Assembly (NCBI RefSeq): GCF_014982805.1 | Contig: NZ_JADCKC010000003.1 | Span: 558,001 to 622,000 of the forward strand | Origin: Gemmiger gallinarum | Lineage (GTDB): Bacteria; Bacillota; Clostridia; Oscillospirales; Ruminococcaceae | Direction of reading: 5' to 3' | Length of the DNA: 64,000 nt | In this document: piece by piece, positions 8,313 through 16,528 of the stretch | Layout of the letters: every line of letters starts with the position of its first letter | How positions within the stretch are numbered: position 1 is the first letter of the stretch | Made by a program: the position numbers and the translations under genes | Notes under the pieces: model-generated | Database searches by the model: none | What the model was told of the DNA's origin: nothing | Seen by the model: the letters and a program-made list of their open reading frames with translations, nothing else

Positions 8313-10153
8313 TGGCAGAACCTGTAAGACGCGGACCCATGGGCGGCCGTCACGGCCCCGGCGCCGTGGAAAAGCCCAAGGACCTGACCGGTACCCTGCG
8401 GCGCCTTTTGAACGCCCTGGGCAAATACCGCATGGCCTTCTTTGCCGTGCTGGTGTTTGCGGCCCTGTCCACAATTTTCAACATTGCGGGCCCCAAGATC
8501 CTGGCCAAGGCCACCACCGCCCTGGCTACCGGCTGGTATGCCATGATCACCGGCACCGGCAGCATCGACTTCGGCTACATCGGCAGGATTCTGCTGATCC
8601 TGCTAGGCATGTATCTTTTGTCCGCCGGGTTCAGCTTTGTGCAGGGCTGGCTGATGAGCGGCATGTCCCAGCGGCTGTGCTACGACTTCCGCCGCCAGAT
8701 CTCCGAAAAGATCAACCGCCTGCCCCTCTCCTACTTTGAAAAGCGCACGGTGGGCGAGGTTTTGAGCCGCATCACCAACGACATCGATACCCTGGGCCAG
8801 AGCCTGAACCAGAGTGTCACCCAGCTCATCACCAGCATCACCACCATGATCGGCGTGCTCATCATGATGCTGTCCATCAGCCCCCAGATGACCCTCATCG
8901 CCATCCTGATCCTGCCGGTGTCTGTGATTCTGGTGCTGCTGGTGGTCCGGTTCAGCCAGCGGTACTTCAAGGACCAGCAGAACTATCTGGGCGTGGTCAA
9001 CGGCCAGGTGGAAGAGATTTACTCCGGCCACAACGTGGTCAAGGCCTTCAACCGGGAAGAGGCCGTGCTGGAGGACTTCGGCAAGGCCAACAACAGGCTG
9101 TTCGAGTCCGCCTGGAAAAGCCAGTTCCTCTCGGGCCTGATGATGCCCGTCATGACCTTTGTGGGCAATCTGGGCTATGTGGCGGTGGCCGTGGTAGGCA
9201 GCATCTTTGCCGCCCGGGGCATCATCACCATCGGCGACATCCAGGCTTTCATCCAGTACGTCAAGAACTTCACCCAGCCCATCCAGCAGCTGGCCCAGGT
9301 GTCCAACATGCTCCAGAGCATGGCCGCCGCGGCCGAGCGCGTCTTTGAGTTTTTGGGCGAGGAGGAGGAAGACCAGAAGGCCGACCCCGCCCGCCGTGCC
9401 GACCCCGCCATCATCGACGGCACCGTCCGCTTCGATCACGTCAAGTTCGGCTACACCCCCGACAAGACCATCATCCACGACTTTACCTGCGACGTGAAGC
9501 CCGGCCAGAAGGTGGCCATCGTGGGTCCCACCGGCGCCGGCAAGACCACCATGGTCAAGCTGCTCATGCGCTTCTACGACGTGGATTCCGGCGCCATTCT
9601 GCTCAACGGCCACAACGTCAGGGACTTTGACCGCAGCGCCCTGCGGGAGGGCTTCGGTATGGTATTGCAGGACACCTGGCTGTTCAAGGGCACCATCATG
9701 GAGAACATCCGCTACGGCCGTCTGGACGCCACCGACGAGGAGGTCATCGCCGCGGCCAAGGCCGCCCATGCCGACCACTTTATCCGCACCCTGCCCGGCG
9801 GCTATCAGATGGAGCTCAACGAGGACGCCTCCAACGTCAGCCAGGGCCAGAAGCAGCTGCTGACCATCGCCCGGGCCATTCTGGCCGACAACCGCATCCT
9901 GATCCTGGACGAGGCCACCAGCTCGGTGGACACCCGCACCGAGCAGCGCATCCAGAAGGCCATGGACAACCTGATGCGGGGCCGCACCAGCTTTGTCATC
10001 GCCCACCGGCTGTCCACCATCAAGGACGCCGACCTCATTCTGGTCATGCGGGACGGCGACATTGTGGAGCAGGGCACCCACGACGAACTGCTGGCCCAGG
10101 GCGGCTTCTACGCCGATCTGTACAACAGCCAGTTCGAGGACGTTACTGCCTGA
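8312..10153 (+). CDS. Heterodimeric ABC exporter, catalytic subunit
   Basis: A 613-residue half-transporter: six membrane helices followed by an ATPase with Walker A GPTGAGKTT (405-413), Walker B ending in D533-E534 and switch H565, all canonical. Its signature is altered to VSQGQ (509-513). In a head-to-tail dimer that signature faces the degenerate Walker motifs of the partner, so all the deviations fall in one composite site, as expected for this family. TGATG overlap gives translational coupling. Multidrug or lipid-like substrates are the family norm; the real substrate is unknown. Confidence 0.92.
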   Translation: MAEPVRRGPMGGRHGPGAVEKPKDLTGTLRRLLNALGKYRMAFFAVLVFAALSTIFNIAGPKILAKATTALATGWYAMITGTGSIDFGYIGRILLILLGMYLLSAGFSFVQGWLMSGMSQRLCYDFRRQISEKINRLPLSYFEKRTVGEVLSRITNDIDTLGQSLNQSVTQLITSITTMIGVLIMMLSISPQMTLIAILILPVSVILVLLVVRFSQRYFKDQQNYLGVVNGQVEEIYSGHNVVKAFNREEAVLEDFGKANNRLFESAWKSQFLSGLMMPVMTFVGNLGYVAVAVVGSIFAARGIITIGDIQAFIQYVKNFTQPIQQLAQVSNMLQSMAAAAERVFEFLGEEEEDQKADPARRADPAIIDGTVRFDHVKFGYTPDKTIIHDFTCDVKPGQKVAIVGPTGAGKTTMVKLLMRFYDVDSGAILLNGHNVRDFDRSALREGFGMVLQDTWLFKGTIMENIRYGRLDATDEEVIAAAKAAHADHFIRTLPGGYQMELNEDASNVSQGQKQLLTIARAILADNRILILDEATSSVDTRTEQRIQKAMDNLMRGRTSFVIAHRLSTIKDADLILVMRDGDIVEQGTHDELLAQGGFYADLYNSQFEDVTA

Positions 10154-10172
10154 TTTCTTTTCTTCCTTCGTT

Positions 10173-10206
10173 CCCCGGATCTGCCCCGGCAGGCCCGGGG
10201 ATTTTT
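10173..10206 (+). terminator. Terminator of the MarR-ABC operon
   Basis: Two-tier stem CCCCGG-CTGCC / GGCAG-CCGGGG followed by ATTTTT. Confidence 0.8.
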
Positions 10207-10238
10207 GCGGGGATCTGTCTCCGCCGGTTCGACAGCCT

Positions 10239-10267
10239 TTGACATCCCGGGAGGGCTGCTGTATACT
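10239..10267 (+). promoter_or_regulatory. Strong promoter of the DUF1275 gene
   Basis: TTGACA, 17-base spacer, TATACT. The start codon is about 160 bases beyond the expected transcript start. The leader holds GCGGCCGC twice (10285-10292 and 10301-10308), which can pair as a hairpin. Confidence 0.75.
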
Positions 10268-10433
10268 GTTTGCCGGGAAAGTATGCGGCCGCCTCGGGAC
10301 GCGGCCGCGACGGTGCGGGGGCCGTTTTTCCTCCGCAAAAGCGGAACTGTACGGGAAAGTCAGGGCTTTGCCGTTGAAGCATTCAAGCCCGGGTATCCTT
10401 GTGCGGAGCCGCAAAACAAGGAGGGGTCTATAT

Positions 10434-11162
10434 ATGAACGGCTATTCTATCTCTCTGCCCGCACCCCGGCGGGAGGAGGCACGGTTTGCCGCCCTGGCTG
10501 TCAACGCCGGATTTGCGGGGTCTTTCGGCAGCGTGTACTGCTCTCATGTGTTTGCCAACGCCCAGACCGGCAACATCATCAGCCTGGCGTCCGAGATCCA
10601 CAGCGGCGACTGGGCGGGCGTCTGGTCCCGCACCGCTGCCGTGGGACTGTTTATCCTGGGCATCTACCTGTCCATCCGCCTGCCCTACCTCTGGTTCGGC
10701 GGCGACCAGCGGCGGTGGAAGCGCTGCTGTCTGCTCATTGAGACAGCCTGCTTCCTGCTGCAGGGCCTTCTGCCCTTTGAGCAGCTGTCCGCCATCTCCC
10801 CCGCCATGTACCTGTGGCCGGTGTTCTTTGCCTCGGCTTTGCAGTACAACACCTTCACGGCGCTGCACGGCGTGCCGGTGTCCACCCTGTTCACCACCAA
10901 CAACCTCCGCCAGATGACGCTGCACGCCACCATCTGGCGCCAGAAATGCCGCGGCCTCACCCCCGCCTCCCAGGAGGAGGCCCGCCAGGAACGCCGCATC
11001 ACCCTCATCTACATCGCGGTGTTCATCGCCTTCTTCGGGGGCATTCTGGGCGGCGTTTACCTCACCTATCTCATGGAGACCCGCCTCATGTTCCTGTGCG
11101 CCGCCATCCTCTTTGTGGTGTGGATCTGGCAGCGGTGGGATGACCGCCATACCGCCGACTGA
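10434..11162 (+). CDS. DUF1275 (YoaK-type) membrane protein
   Basis: A 242-residue membrane protein with about six helices. The N-terminal NAGFAGSFGSVYCSHVFANAQTGN segment is the family hallmark: a first helix ending in a TGN motif. The FTTNNLRQMTL motif in the middle is also typical. The family is widespread and its transport or other role is not established. AAGGAGG at 10418-10424 fixes the ATG at 10434; the frame is open upstream but lacks support. It is monocistronic, behind a strong promoter, with a bidirectional terminator downstream. Confidence 0.85.
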   Translation: MNGYSISLPAPRREEARFAALAVNAGFAGSFGSVYCSHVFANAQTGNIISLASEIHSGDWAGVWSRTAAVGLFILGIYLSIRLPYLWFGGDQRRWKRCCLLIETACFLLQGLLPFEQLSAISPAMYLWPVFFASALQYNTFTALHGVPVSTLFTTNNLRQMTLHATIWRQKCRGLTPASQEEARQERRITLIYIAVFIAFFGGILGGVYLTYLMETRLMFLCAAILFVVWIWQRWDDRHTAD

Positions 11163-11190
11163 CCCGGTATCACGGGCAACCATTCAACAG

Positions 11191-11250
11191 AAAAAGGTTC
11201 CCTCTTTCCTGCCGTCCAAAGGGACGCGGAAGAGAGGGAGCCTTCTTTTT
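11191..11250. terminator. Bidirectional terminator, DUF1275 gene versus ZIP gene
   Basis: AAGG-TCCCTCT-TTCC pairs with GGAAGAGAGGGA-CCTT across a 20-base loop. T-runs lie on both strands: CTTTTTT on plus, TTTTT before the left arm on minus. Confidence 0.85.
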
Positions 11251-12066
11251 TCAGCCAAGGAAAACGTCCAGCATCATCATGACCAGAAAGCCGGTCAGGA
11301 CGCTGAGGGTACCGGTGTTGGAGTGTTCCCCCAGGCGCGCCTCGGGGATGAGTTCCTCCACCACCACATAGAGCATGGCGCCGGCGGCAAAGGCCAGCAG
11401 CCAGGGCATAACGGTCACCGACTGGCCCGCCGCCAGCACAATGAGCAGGCCGAATACCGGCTCCACCACACCGGACAGGGCACCGCAGACAAAGGCCTTG
11501 CCGTTGCCCACCCCCTGGGCCTTGAGGGGCAGAGATACCGCCGCGCCCTCGGGGAAGTTCTGCAGGGCCATGCCCAGAGCCAGGGCCACCGCACCGGCCA
11601 GCGCCCCCTGGGAGGGGTCCGCTGCCGCCACCGAGAAGGTCAGACCCACGGCCATGCCCTCGGGGATATTGTGCAGCGTAACGGCCAGCACGATCATGGT
11701 GGTGCGCTTGAGCCGGGCGGGCAGGCCTTCCGGCTCGTCGCTGCCCATGTGCAGGTGGGGCATCAGCCGGTCAAGAAGCAGCAGGAACGCCACTCCCGCG
11801 GCAAAGCCTACAAAGACGGGCACCCCCACCGCCAGGGCCCGGGGTGTGCCGGGGGCAGCCTGCTCTTCGGCCATCTCCATGGCCGGGATGAGCAGGCTCC
11901 ACACCGAAGCCGCCACCATGACGCCTGCGGCAAAGCCGAGGAACAGCTTCTGGGTCAGCGCACCCATCTCTTTTTTGAAGAAAAATACCATGGCGGCGCC
12001 CAGGACAGTGGCCAGGCAGGTAAAGCCGGTGCCCAGGGCCGCGTACAACAATTCTTTTTGCAGCAT
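11251..12066 (-). CDS. ZIP family divalent metal transporter
   Basis: A 271-residue membrane protein with eight predicted helices. The two metal-binding helices carry HNIPEG (TM4) and NFPEG (TM5), the signature of bacterial ZupT/GufA-type ZIP proteins, and a short His-containing loop (MPHLHMGSDEPEG) lies between helices 3 and 4. These proteins import zinc or related metals. The gene starts 67 bases after the cardiolipin synthase stop in the same direction, with no terminator between them, so the two may share a transcript. Metal preference is not readable. Confidence 0.9.
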   Translation of the reverse strand: MLQKELLYAALGTGFTCLATVLGAAMVFFFKKEMGALTQKLFLGFAAGVMVAASVWSLLIPAMEMAEEQAAPGTPRALAVGVPVFVGFAAGVAFLLLLDRLMPHLHMGSDEPEGLPARLKRTTMIVLAVTLHNIPEGMAVGLTFSVAAADPSQGALAGAVALALGMALQNFPEGAAVSLPLKAQGVGNGKAFVCGALSGVVEPVFGLLIVLAAGQSVTVMPWLLAFAAGAMLYVVVEELIPEARLGEHSNTGTLSVLTGFLVMMMLDVFLG

Positions 12067-12133
12067 GAGGTCTCCTTTTGAGTCGGTCGAAGGGTCCGAG
12101 GTCGGGAAAAGGGGTTGCCCCGTCGGTGCCTGG

Positions 12134-13690
12134 TCAGAACAAAGGCGCCATGGTGCGCAGCACCGCCGACAGCAGGGTGCCGAAAAAGCTGTTGCGGCAC
12201 TCGTTGAGGGTGATGGCCCGGCAGTGGGATTCCAGCTCGATCATGTCGGCACGGATATCCGCCAGGGCGCGGCAGCCATACAGCAGCGTGCTGCACTCAA
12301 AATGCAGGTAAAGGCTGCGGTAATCCAGGTTGACGGTGCCCACTGCGGCAATGCGGTCGTCGCACAGCCAGGTCTTGCTGTGGAGAAAGCCCGGGGTATA
12401 GCTGAAGATGCGAACCCCCGCCTGCAGCAGCGGCGGAAAGTAACTGCGGGTCAGCTGGTAGGTCATCTTTTTGTCGGGGATACCGGGAGTGTAGATGCGC
12501 ACGTCCACTCCCCGCTTGGCCGCCAGGCAGAGAGCGGTCAGGATCTCGTTGCTCAGGATCAGGTAGGGCGTGGTGATGAACAGGCTGTACCGCGCCTGAT
12601 TGATGAGCTCCAGATAGACGTTCTGGGAGACGTTCTCCCGGTCCACCGGGCTGTCGGCAAAGGGCTGGACCATGCCGTCCGCCACAAAGGGAGCAGGACG
12701 GTGACGCTCCGGCCGGAAATGTTCAAACTCCCGGTCGGTGGGGCGGATGGCGTTCCAGAATTCCAGGAACATGATGGTAAAGCTCCAGGCCCCATCTCCC
12801 CGCAGGCGGATGGCCGTGTCCCGCCAGTGACCGAAGCGTTCCAGCTTGTTGATGTATTCGTCCGCAATGTTGGCCCCGCCCGAAAAGGCAATGTAGCCGT
12901 CGATAACCATGATCTTGCGGTGATCCCGGTTGTTCATGACCAGGTTGAGCACCGGAACAAAGGGGTTGAAGGGCAGGCAGTGAATGCCTTCCTCCTCCAG
13001 TTTGCTCCAATAGCCCATGGGCAGCACGCTGACACTGCCCACGTCGTCATAGATGACCCGGACATCCACCCCTTGGGCCGCCTTGCGCCGGAGGATCTCG
13101 TGGATCTGGTCCCACATGGTGCCCAGGCCGATGATAAAGTATTCAATAAAGATGAAGTGCTCGGCGCTTTCCAGGGCGGGGAGCATATCGGCAAACATGT
13201 CGTCGCCCAGGGGATAATACCTGACCTCGGTGTCTGAGAATACCGGATACCGGCCCTGACGGCTGAGATACCGGGCGGTCAGTGCCCCCCGGGAATCGGT
13301 TTGCCTGAGATGCTCCATAGGTTCCGGCTCCTGGGCCAGCAGCGGATGGATGCGGGCCGCCGCCCGGTCCAGTTTGCGCCGCAGCCGGAAAGCCGGCCGC
13401 TTGTTGCCCCAAAGCAGATACAAAATACCGCCCTGCACCGGCATGAGCAGAAACAGTGCCATCCAGCTGATTTTGAACTCCGGTTCAATGGAATCCACCC
13501 GGATCAGCAGCAGGCACATCATCACACTGAAAGCGGTACACAGGCCGTTGATCCAGGGCATATAGTCGGTGAGGCGCAGAAAGAGAAACGCCATCCACAC
13601 CGCCTGACTGAGAATCAGAAGTCCCGTCAGGACAAGACGGCTGAACACAGCACTGTAAACCCGTTTGAAAATACGGTTGATCTTGCGCAA
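12134..13690 (-). CDS. cls: Cardiolipin synthase (phospholipase D family)
   Basis: A 518-residue enzyme that joins two phosphatidylglycerols into cardiolipin at the membrane. Two or three N-terminal helices precede two HKD motifs: HRKIMVIDG and HSKTWLCDD, each followed by the usual SGG/GTVN residues. The length fits the family. The start is a TTG at 13688-13690, chosen because AAAGGAG stands seven bases before it and no ATG is placed as well. A promoter (TTGCAA-17-TACAGT) lies about 80 bases upstream. Confidence 0.92.
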   Translation of the reverse strand: MRKINRIFKRVYSAVFSRLVLTGLLILSQAVWMAFLFLRLTDYMPWINGLCTAFSVMMCLLLIRVDSIEPEFKISWMALFLLMPVQGGILYLLWGNKRPAFRLRRKLDRAAARIHPLLAQEPEPMEHLRQTDSRGALTARYLSRQGRYPVFSDTEVRYYPLGDDMFADMLPALESAEHFIFIEYFIIGLGTMWDQIHEILRRKAAQGVDVRVIYDDVGSVSVLPMGYWSKLEEEGIHCLPFNPFVPVLNLVMNNRDHRKIMVIDGYIAFSGGANIADEYINKLERFGHWRDTAIRLRGDGAWSFTIMFLEFWNAIRPTDREFEHFRPERHRPAPFVADGMVQPFADSPVDRENVSQNVYLELINQARYSLFITTPYLILSNEILTALCLAAKRGVDVRIYTPGIPDKKMTYQLTRSYFPPLLQAGVRIFSYTPGFLHSKTWLCDDRIAAVGTVNLDYRSLYLHFECSTLLYGCRALADIRADMIELESHCRAITLNECRNSFFGTLLSAVLRTMAPLF

Positions 13691-13770
13691 GAAGTACTCC
13701 TTTCCCGTTTGACCGGCATGGTCGGAACCCGGTTGTTGCGGCCCCGGGCCGGCACAAAAATAATATCCCT

Positions 13771-13799
13771 ACTGTATCACTATGCGGCGAAAATTGCAA
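13771..13799 (-). promoter_or_regulatory. Promoter of cls
   Basis: Minus strand TTGCAA, 17-base spacer, TACAGT. Confidence 0.6.
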
Positions 13800-14042
13800 G
13801 ACGGCGTCGAAAAACCGCTTTCTGCCGGGTACCGTCCGCTCTGTCCCCGCGCCCCATGGAATCCGGAAGACCGACAGCCCTCCACCGGAAAAGGCAGTGA
13901 AAATGTGCCCTCTTTCCGCAGCCAAAAGCAGAGTAACCTTCTGCAAATTTCATCATTTCATCCGTCTGCCAGCCACGCAAAAAGTACTTTTTCGAGAATC
14001 AACAGTATATTTTTATCGTTTAATCGTATTATTTTTAATATT
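13800..14042. other. AT-rich spacer between cls and hsp20
   Basis: No credible reading frame or repeat. The right half (13980-14042) becomes strongly AT-rich just before the CIRCE element and probably holds upstream promoter DNA of the heat-shock gene. I could not assign one clear -35/-10 pair. Confidence 0.5.
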
Positions 14043-14069
14043 TTAGCACTCTGCCTGTTCAAGTGCTAA
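14043..14069 (+). promoter_or_regulatory. CIRCE element (HrcA operator)
   Basis: TTAGCACTC, nine bases, AAGTGCTAA. It matches the CIRCE consensus TTAGCACTC-N9-GAGTGCTAA with one changed base. HrcA binds CIRCE to repress chaperone genes. It lies 140 bases before hsp20, and the following bases contain GATAAT-type boxes that could be the -10. Confidence 0.93.
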
Positions 14070-14171
14070 AGTTTCACAATTTGATAATACTTTATTCATA
14101 ATTGAGAGGTATCCTATAGTTGTTGAAAGGGAAAGCCCCTGAGACAAAAACAAAACACACTTACACGTGAC

Positions 14172-14187
14172 CGGCGCCAAAGCGCCG
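14172..14187 (+). promoter_or_regulatory. Leader hairpin next to the hsp20 ribosome site
   Basis: CGGCGC-CAAA-GCGCCG, a six-base GC stem, is followed by TTTT and then by AAAAGGAG. The T-run can pair only with the A-run beside the ribosome site, so a heat-sensitive or attenuating structure is possible. No known thermometer type is matched. Confidence 0.4.
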
Positions 14188-14209
14188 TTTTGAAAAGGAG
14201 ATATGACTT

Positions 14210-14623
14210 ATGGCACTTCTGATGGATCGTCGTTACAATCCCTTCCGTGATTTTGAGGACATCAACCGTGCGTTCTTCGGTGACAATTCTCTGGCCGAGT
14301 TCAAGACCGATATCCGGGACGTGGGCGATGGCTTTGTGCTGGAGGCCGACCTGCCCGGCTTCAAGAAAGAGGACATCAAGCTGTCCCTGAACGGTGACAC
14401 GCTGACCATCAAGGCAGAGCGTCACAGCGACTTTGAGGATCAGGACAAGAAGTCCGGATACCTGCGCTGCGAGCGGAGCTACGGTTCCTACAGCCGCAGC
14501 TTTGATGTGACCGGCGTGGATGTCAGCCAGATCTCGGCCAGCTACAACGACGGTGTGCTGCGTATCCGCCTGCCCAAGCAGGCGCCGAAACAGCCTGACG
14601 CCCGCACCATTGTTATTGAGTAA
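14210..14623 (+). CDS. Small heat shock protein, Hsp20/alpha-crystallin family
   Basis: A 137-residue ATP-independent holdase chaperone. After a short N-terminal arm (RRYNPFRDF) comes the alpha-crystallin domain with the conserved EADLPGFKKEDIKLSLNGDTLTI strand pair and DGVLRIRLPK near the end. It closes with a TIVIE tail carrying the I-x-I-type oligomer motif. AAGGAG before 14210 fixes the start; an ATG at 14203 is out of frame. CIRCE upstream indicates HrcA control. It is monocistronic, ending at a perfect palindromic terminator. Confidence 0.95.
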   Translation: MALLMDRRYNPFRDFEDINRAFFGDNSLAEFKTDIRDVGDGFVLEADLPGFKKEDIKLSLNGDTLTIKAERHSDFEDQDKKSGYLRCERSYGSYSRSFDVTGVDVSQISASYNDGVLRIRLPKQAPKQPDARTIVIE

Positions 14624-14686
14624 CGGATTTCCGGCTTTTGAATCCAAAAGGTGAATGACCGCGGAGAAAGTTCCGCGTCCCATACC

Positions 14687-14734
14687 GGGGAAGGCCCGGA
14701 TGCTCAGCTGAGCATCCGGGCCTTCCCCTTTACT
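14687..14734. terminator. Perfect 42-base palindromic terminator
   Basis: Two 21-base arms (14687-14707 and 14708-14728) are exact reverse complements with no spacer, followed by TTTACTGTTT. It lies between convergent hsp20 and the fdtA-like gene. Confidence 0.85.
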
Positions 14735-14783
14735 GTTTCAATTTTTCGGTTTTCCGGGTCCGCCGTATCCCAGAATATGCCCT

Positions 14784-15215
14784 TTACTCGGCGTCGGTGC
14801 GACCGGCACGGACCTCTTTCTCAAACTCGTTGTACTCGCGGATGTATTCGCTCTCGTCGTAGTGCTCACTGGCAAGGCACAGCAGCACCGAGTCGGGGCT
14901 GAAATCATACATTTCTTTCCACGCCATGCGGGGAATGTACACGCCGGTGCGGGGGCGGTTGAGGCAGAACACCACCTCATTGCCCAGACCGTCCATCACC
15001 TTGACCTTACTCTTGCCCGCCACGTTGACCAGCACAAACTCGCTGCGGCGGTTGGCATGGCGGCCCCGGATAATGTCGGGGTCGGAACCGTAAATGTAAA
15101 AGACACGCTGGATGGCAAAGGGGATGTCTTTCTCCCCCTCCACAACGACCAGGTTGCCCCGCTCGTCCCCGTGTTCGGCAAACTCGATAAAGCAGGCGCT
15201 GTTGGTGATCTCCAT
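14784..15215 (-). CDS. FdtA/WxcM-type cupin, dTDP-sugar ketoisomerase
   Basis: A 143-residue single-domain cupin. The core reads DERGNLVVVE, RVFYIYGSDPDIIRGRHANRRSEFVLVNV (with the conserved histidine of the active site), and then TGVYIPRMAWKEM. FdtA relatives move the keto group of dTDP-4-keto-6-deoxyglucose from C4 to C3. AAAGGAG precedes the ATG at 15213-15215; a longer open frame upstream has no site. The gene follows the FdtB-like aminotransferase by 31 bases. The pair is the standard two steps to a 3-amino-3,6-dideoxyhexose. Confidence 0.87.
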   Translation of the reverse strand: MEITNSACFIEFAEHGDERGNLVVVEGEKDIPFAIQRVFYIYGSDPDIIRGRHANRRSEFVLVNVAGKSKVKVMDGLGNEVVFCLNRPRTGVYIPRMAWKEMYDFSPDSVLLCLASEHYDESEYIREYNEFEKEVRAGRTDAE

Positions 15216-15246
15216 GGTGTGCTTCTCCTTTCTGTGGTGCGGGCGG

Positions 15247-16356
15247 TCAGACACAGCCCGGGCGATAGGCATTGATGGTGCGGATGACCTTCTCCTGTTC
15301 CTCCGCCGTCATGCCGTTGTACATGGGCAGGCTCAGCACCTCCCCGGCATAGCGCTCGGCAATGGGGAAATCTCCCCGGTGGTAGCCCAGGCTTGCGTAG
15401 GCCTCGCTGAGATGGGGCGGGATGGGATAGTGGATGATGGTGCCGATGTCGTTTTTGTCCAGCCAGGCAGCCAGCTCATCCCGGAAGCCGGGCAGATGCA
15501 CCACATACTGGTGCCAGGAGCTGTCCGCCCCCGGACGGATACGGGGCTTGATAAGGCCGGGCAGGTTGAGCCCCGCGTCGTAGCGGGCGGCAATGCGGCA
15601 GCGCTCCTCATTGAAGTCCTGCAGATACTTGAGTTTGACCCGCAGCAGGCCCGCCTGCAGCTCGTCCAGGCGGCTGTTGGCGCCCACCACTTTATTATGA
15701 TAGCGGCGGTCGCTGCCGTAATTGCGGAACACCCGGCAGCGGGCGGCAATGTCGTCGTCGTTGGTGGTGATGCAGCCTGCATCGCCAAAGGCACCGCAGC
15801 CCTTGGTGGGATAGAAGCTGAAGCAGCCGATATCACCGATGGAGCCGGTGACCTGACCTTTCCAGTGATTGCCGTGGCTCTGGGCGCAGTCCTCCACCAC
15901 TTTCAGGTCGTGGCGGCGGGCAATGTCCATGATTTTGTCCATGTCGCAGCTCTGGCCGTAGAGATGCACCGCCAGGATGGCTTTGGTGCGGGGGGTGATG
16001 GCAGCCTCGATCTTGCCGGCGTCGATGTTGTCATACTGGTCCGGCTCCACAAAGACCGGCGTGGCCCCGTTGATGGTGATGCCCATGACGCAGGCAATGT
16101 AGGCGTTGGCGCTGACGATGACCTCGTCCCCCGCCCCGATGTTCAGCAGGCGGAAAGCGATCCACAGGGCATCCAGCCCCGACGCCAGGCCCACGCAGTG
16201 CTTTGCCCCCACCATGGCGGCCCATTCCTTCTCAAAGGCTTCCACCTCGCGGCCCAGGATGTACCATCCGCTGCGAAGCACTTCGATGGCTTTCGACTCA
16301 TATTCGGCCGCGTGCAGGCCGTACTGCCGCCCCAGATCGTTGGGCATGATCCGCAT
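15247..16356 (-). CDS. DegT/DnrJ/EryC1 family sugar aminotransferase (FdtB-like)
   Basis: A 369-residue PLP enzyme of nucleotide-sugar metabolism. Typical elements are the N-terminal GWYILGREVEAFEKEWA, CVGLASGLDAL, VEDCAQSHG and FSFYPTKGCGAFGDAG with the PLP lysine. With the FdtA-like ketoisomerase behind it, it probably aminates a dTDP-3-keto-6-deoxyhexose. GAGGAGG precedes the ATG and a promoter lies at 16421-16448. No dTDP-glucose synthase or dehydratase gene lies in the window, so the precursor must be made elsewhere. Confidence 0.87.
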   Translation of the reverse strand: MRIMPNDLGRQYGLHAAEYESKAIEVLRSGWYILGREVEAFEKEWAAMVGAKHCVGLASGLDALWIAFRLLNIGAGDEVIVSANAYIACVMGITINGATPVFVEPDQYDNIDAGKIEAAITPRTKAILAVHLYGQSCDMDKIMDIARRHDLKVVEDCAQSHGNHWKGQVTGSIGDIGCFSFYPTKGCGAFGDAGCITTNDDDIAARCRVFRNYGSDRRYHNKVVGANSRLDELQAGLLRVKLKYLQDFNEERCRIAARYDAGLNLPGLIKPRIRPGADSSWHQYVVHLPGFRDELAAWLDKNDIGTIIHYPIPPHLSEAYASLGYHRGDFPIAERYAGEVLSLPMYNGMTAEEQEKVIRTINAYRPGCV

Positions 16357-16420
16357 GGCTGTGCCTCCTCAAAATTTTATGCATTCCGGGGGTCTCCCGG
16401 GGATATCTATGTGTTTTTTC

Positions 16421-16448
16421 ATTATACCATATCCGCACCGGTATGCAA
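16421..16448 (-). promoter_or_regulatory. Promoter of the fdtB-fdtA-like pair
   Basis: Minus strand TTGCAT, 16-base spacer, TATAAT, about 60 bases before the aminotransferase start. It lies just beyond the histidine-operon terminator. Confidence 0.7.
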
Positions 16449-16466
16449 AGCGGGCGGACCAGTGCA

Positions 16467-16506
16467 CAAAAAGTCCCCGGCCGAAGATTTTCCCGGCCGG
16501 GGACTT
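16467..16506 (-). terminator. Terminator of the histidine operon
   Basis: AAGTCCCCGGCC and GGCCGGGGACTT arms (12 bases) followed on the minus strand by TTTTTG. Confidence 0.9.
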
Positions 16507-16528
16507 TGTTTTCACTGTAAATACCCAA

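Noticed and set aside
6027-8474. 815-residue frame antisense to the ABC exporter gene
   Set aside because: It is the Gly/His-rich shadow typical of high-GC coding DNA. There are no ribosome site or family motifs, and the opposite strand encodes a canonical ABC protein.
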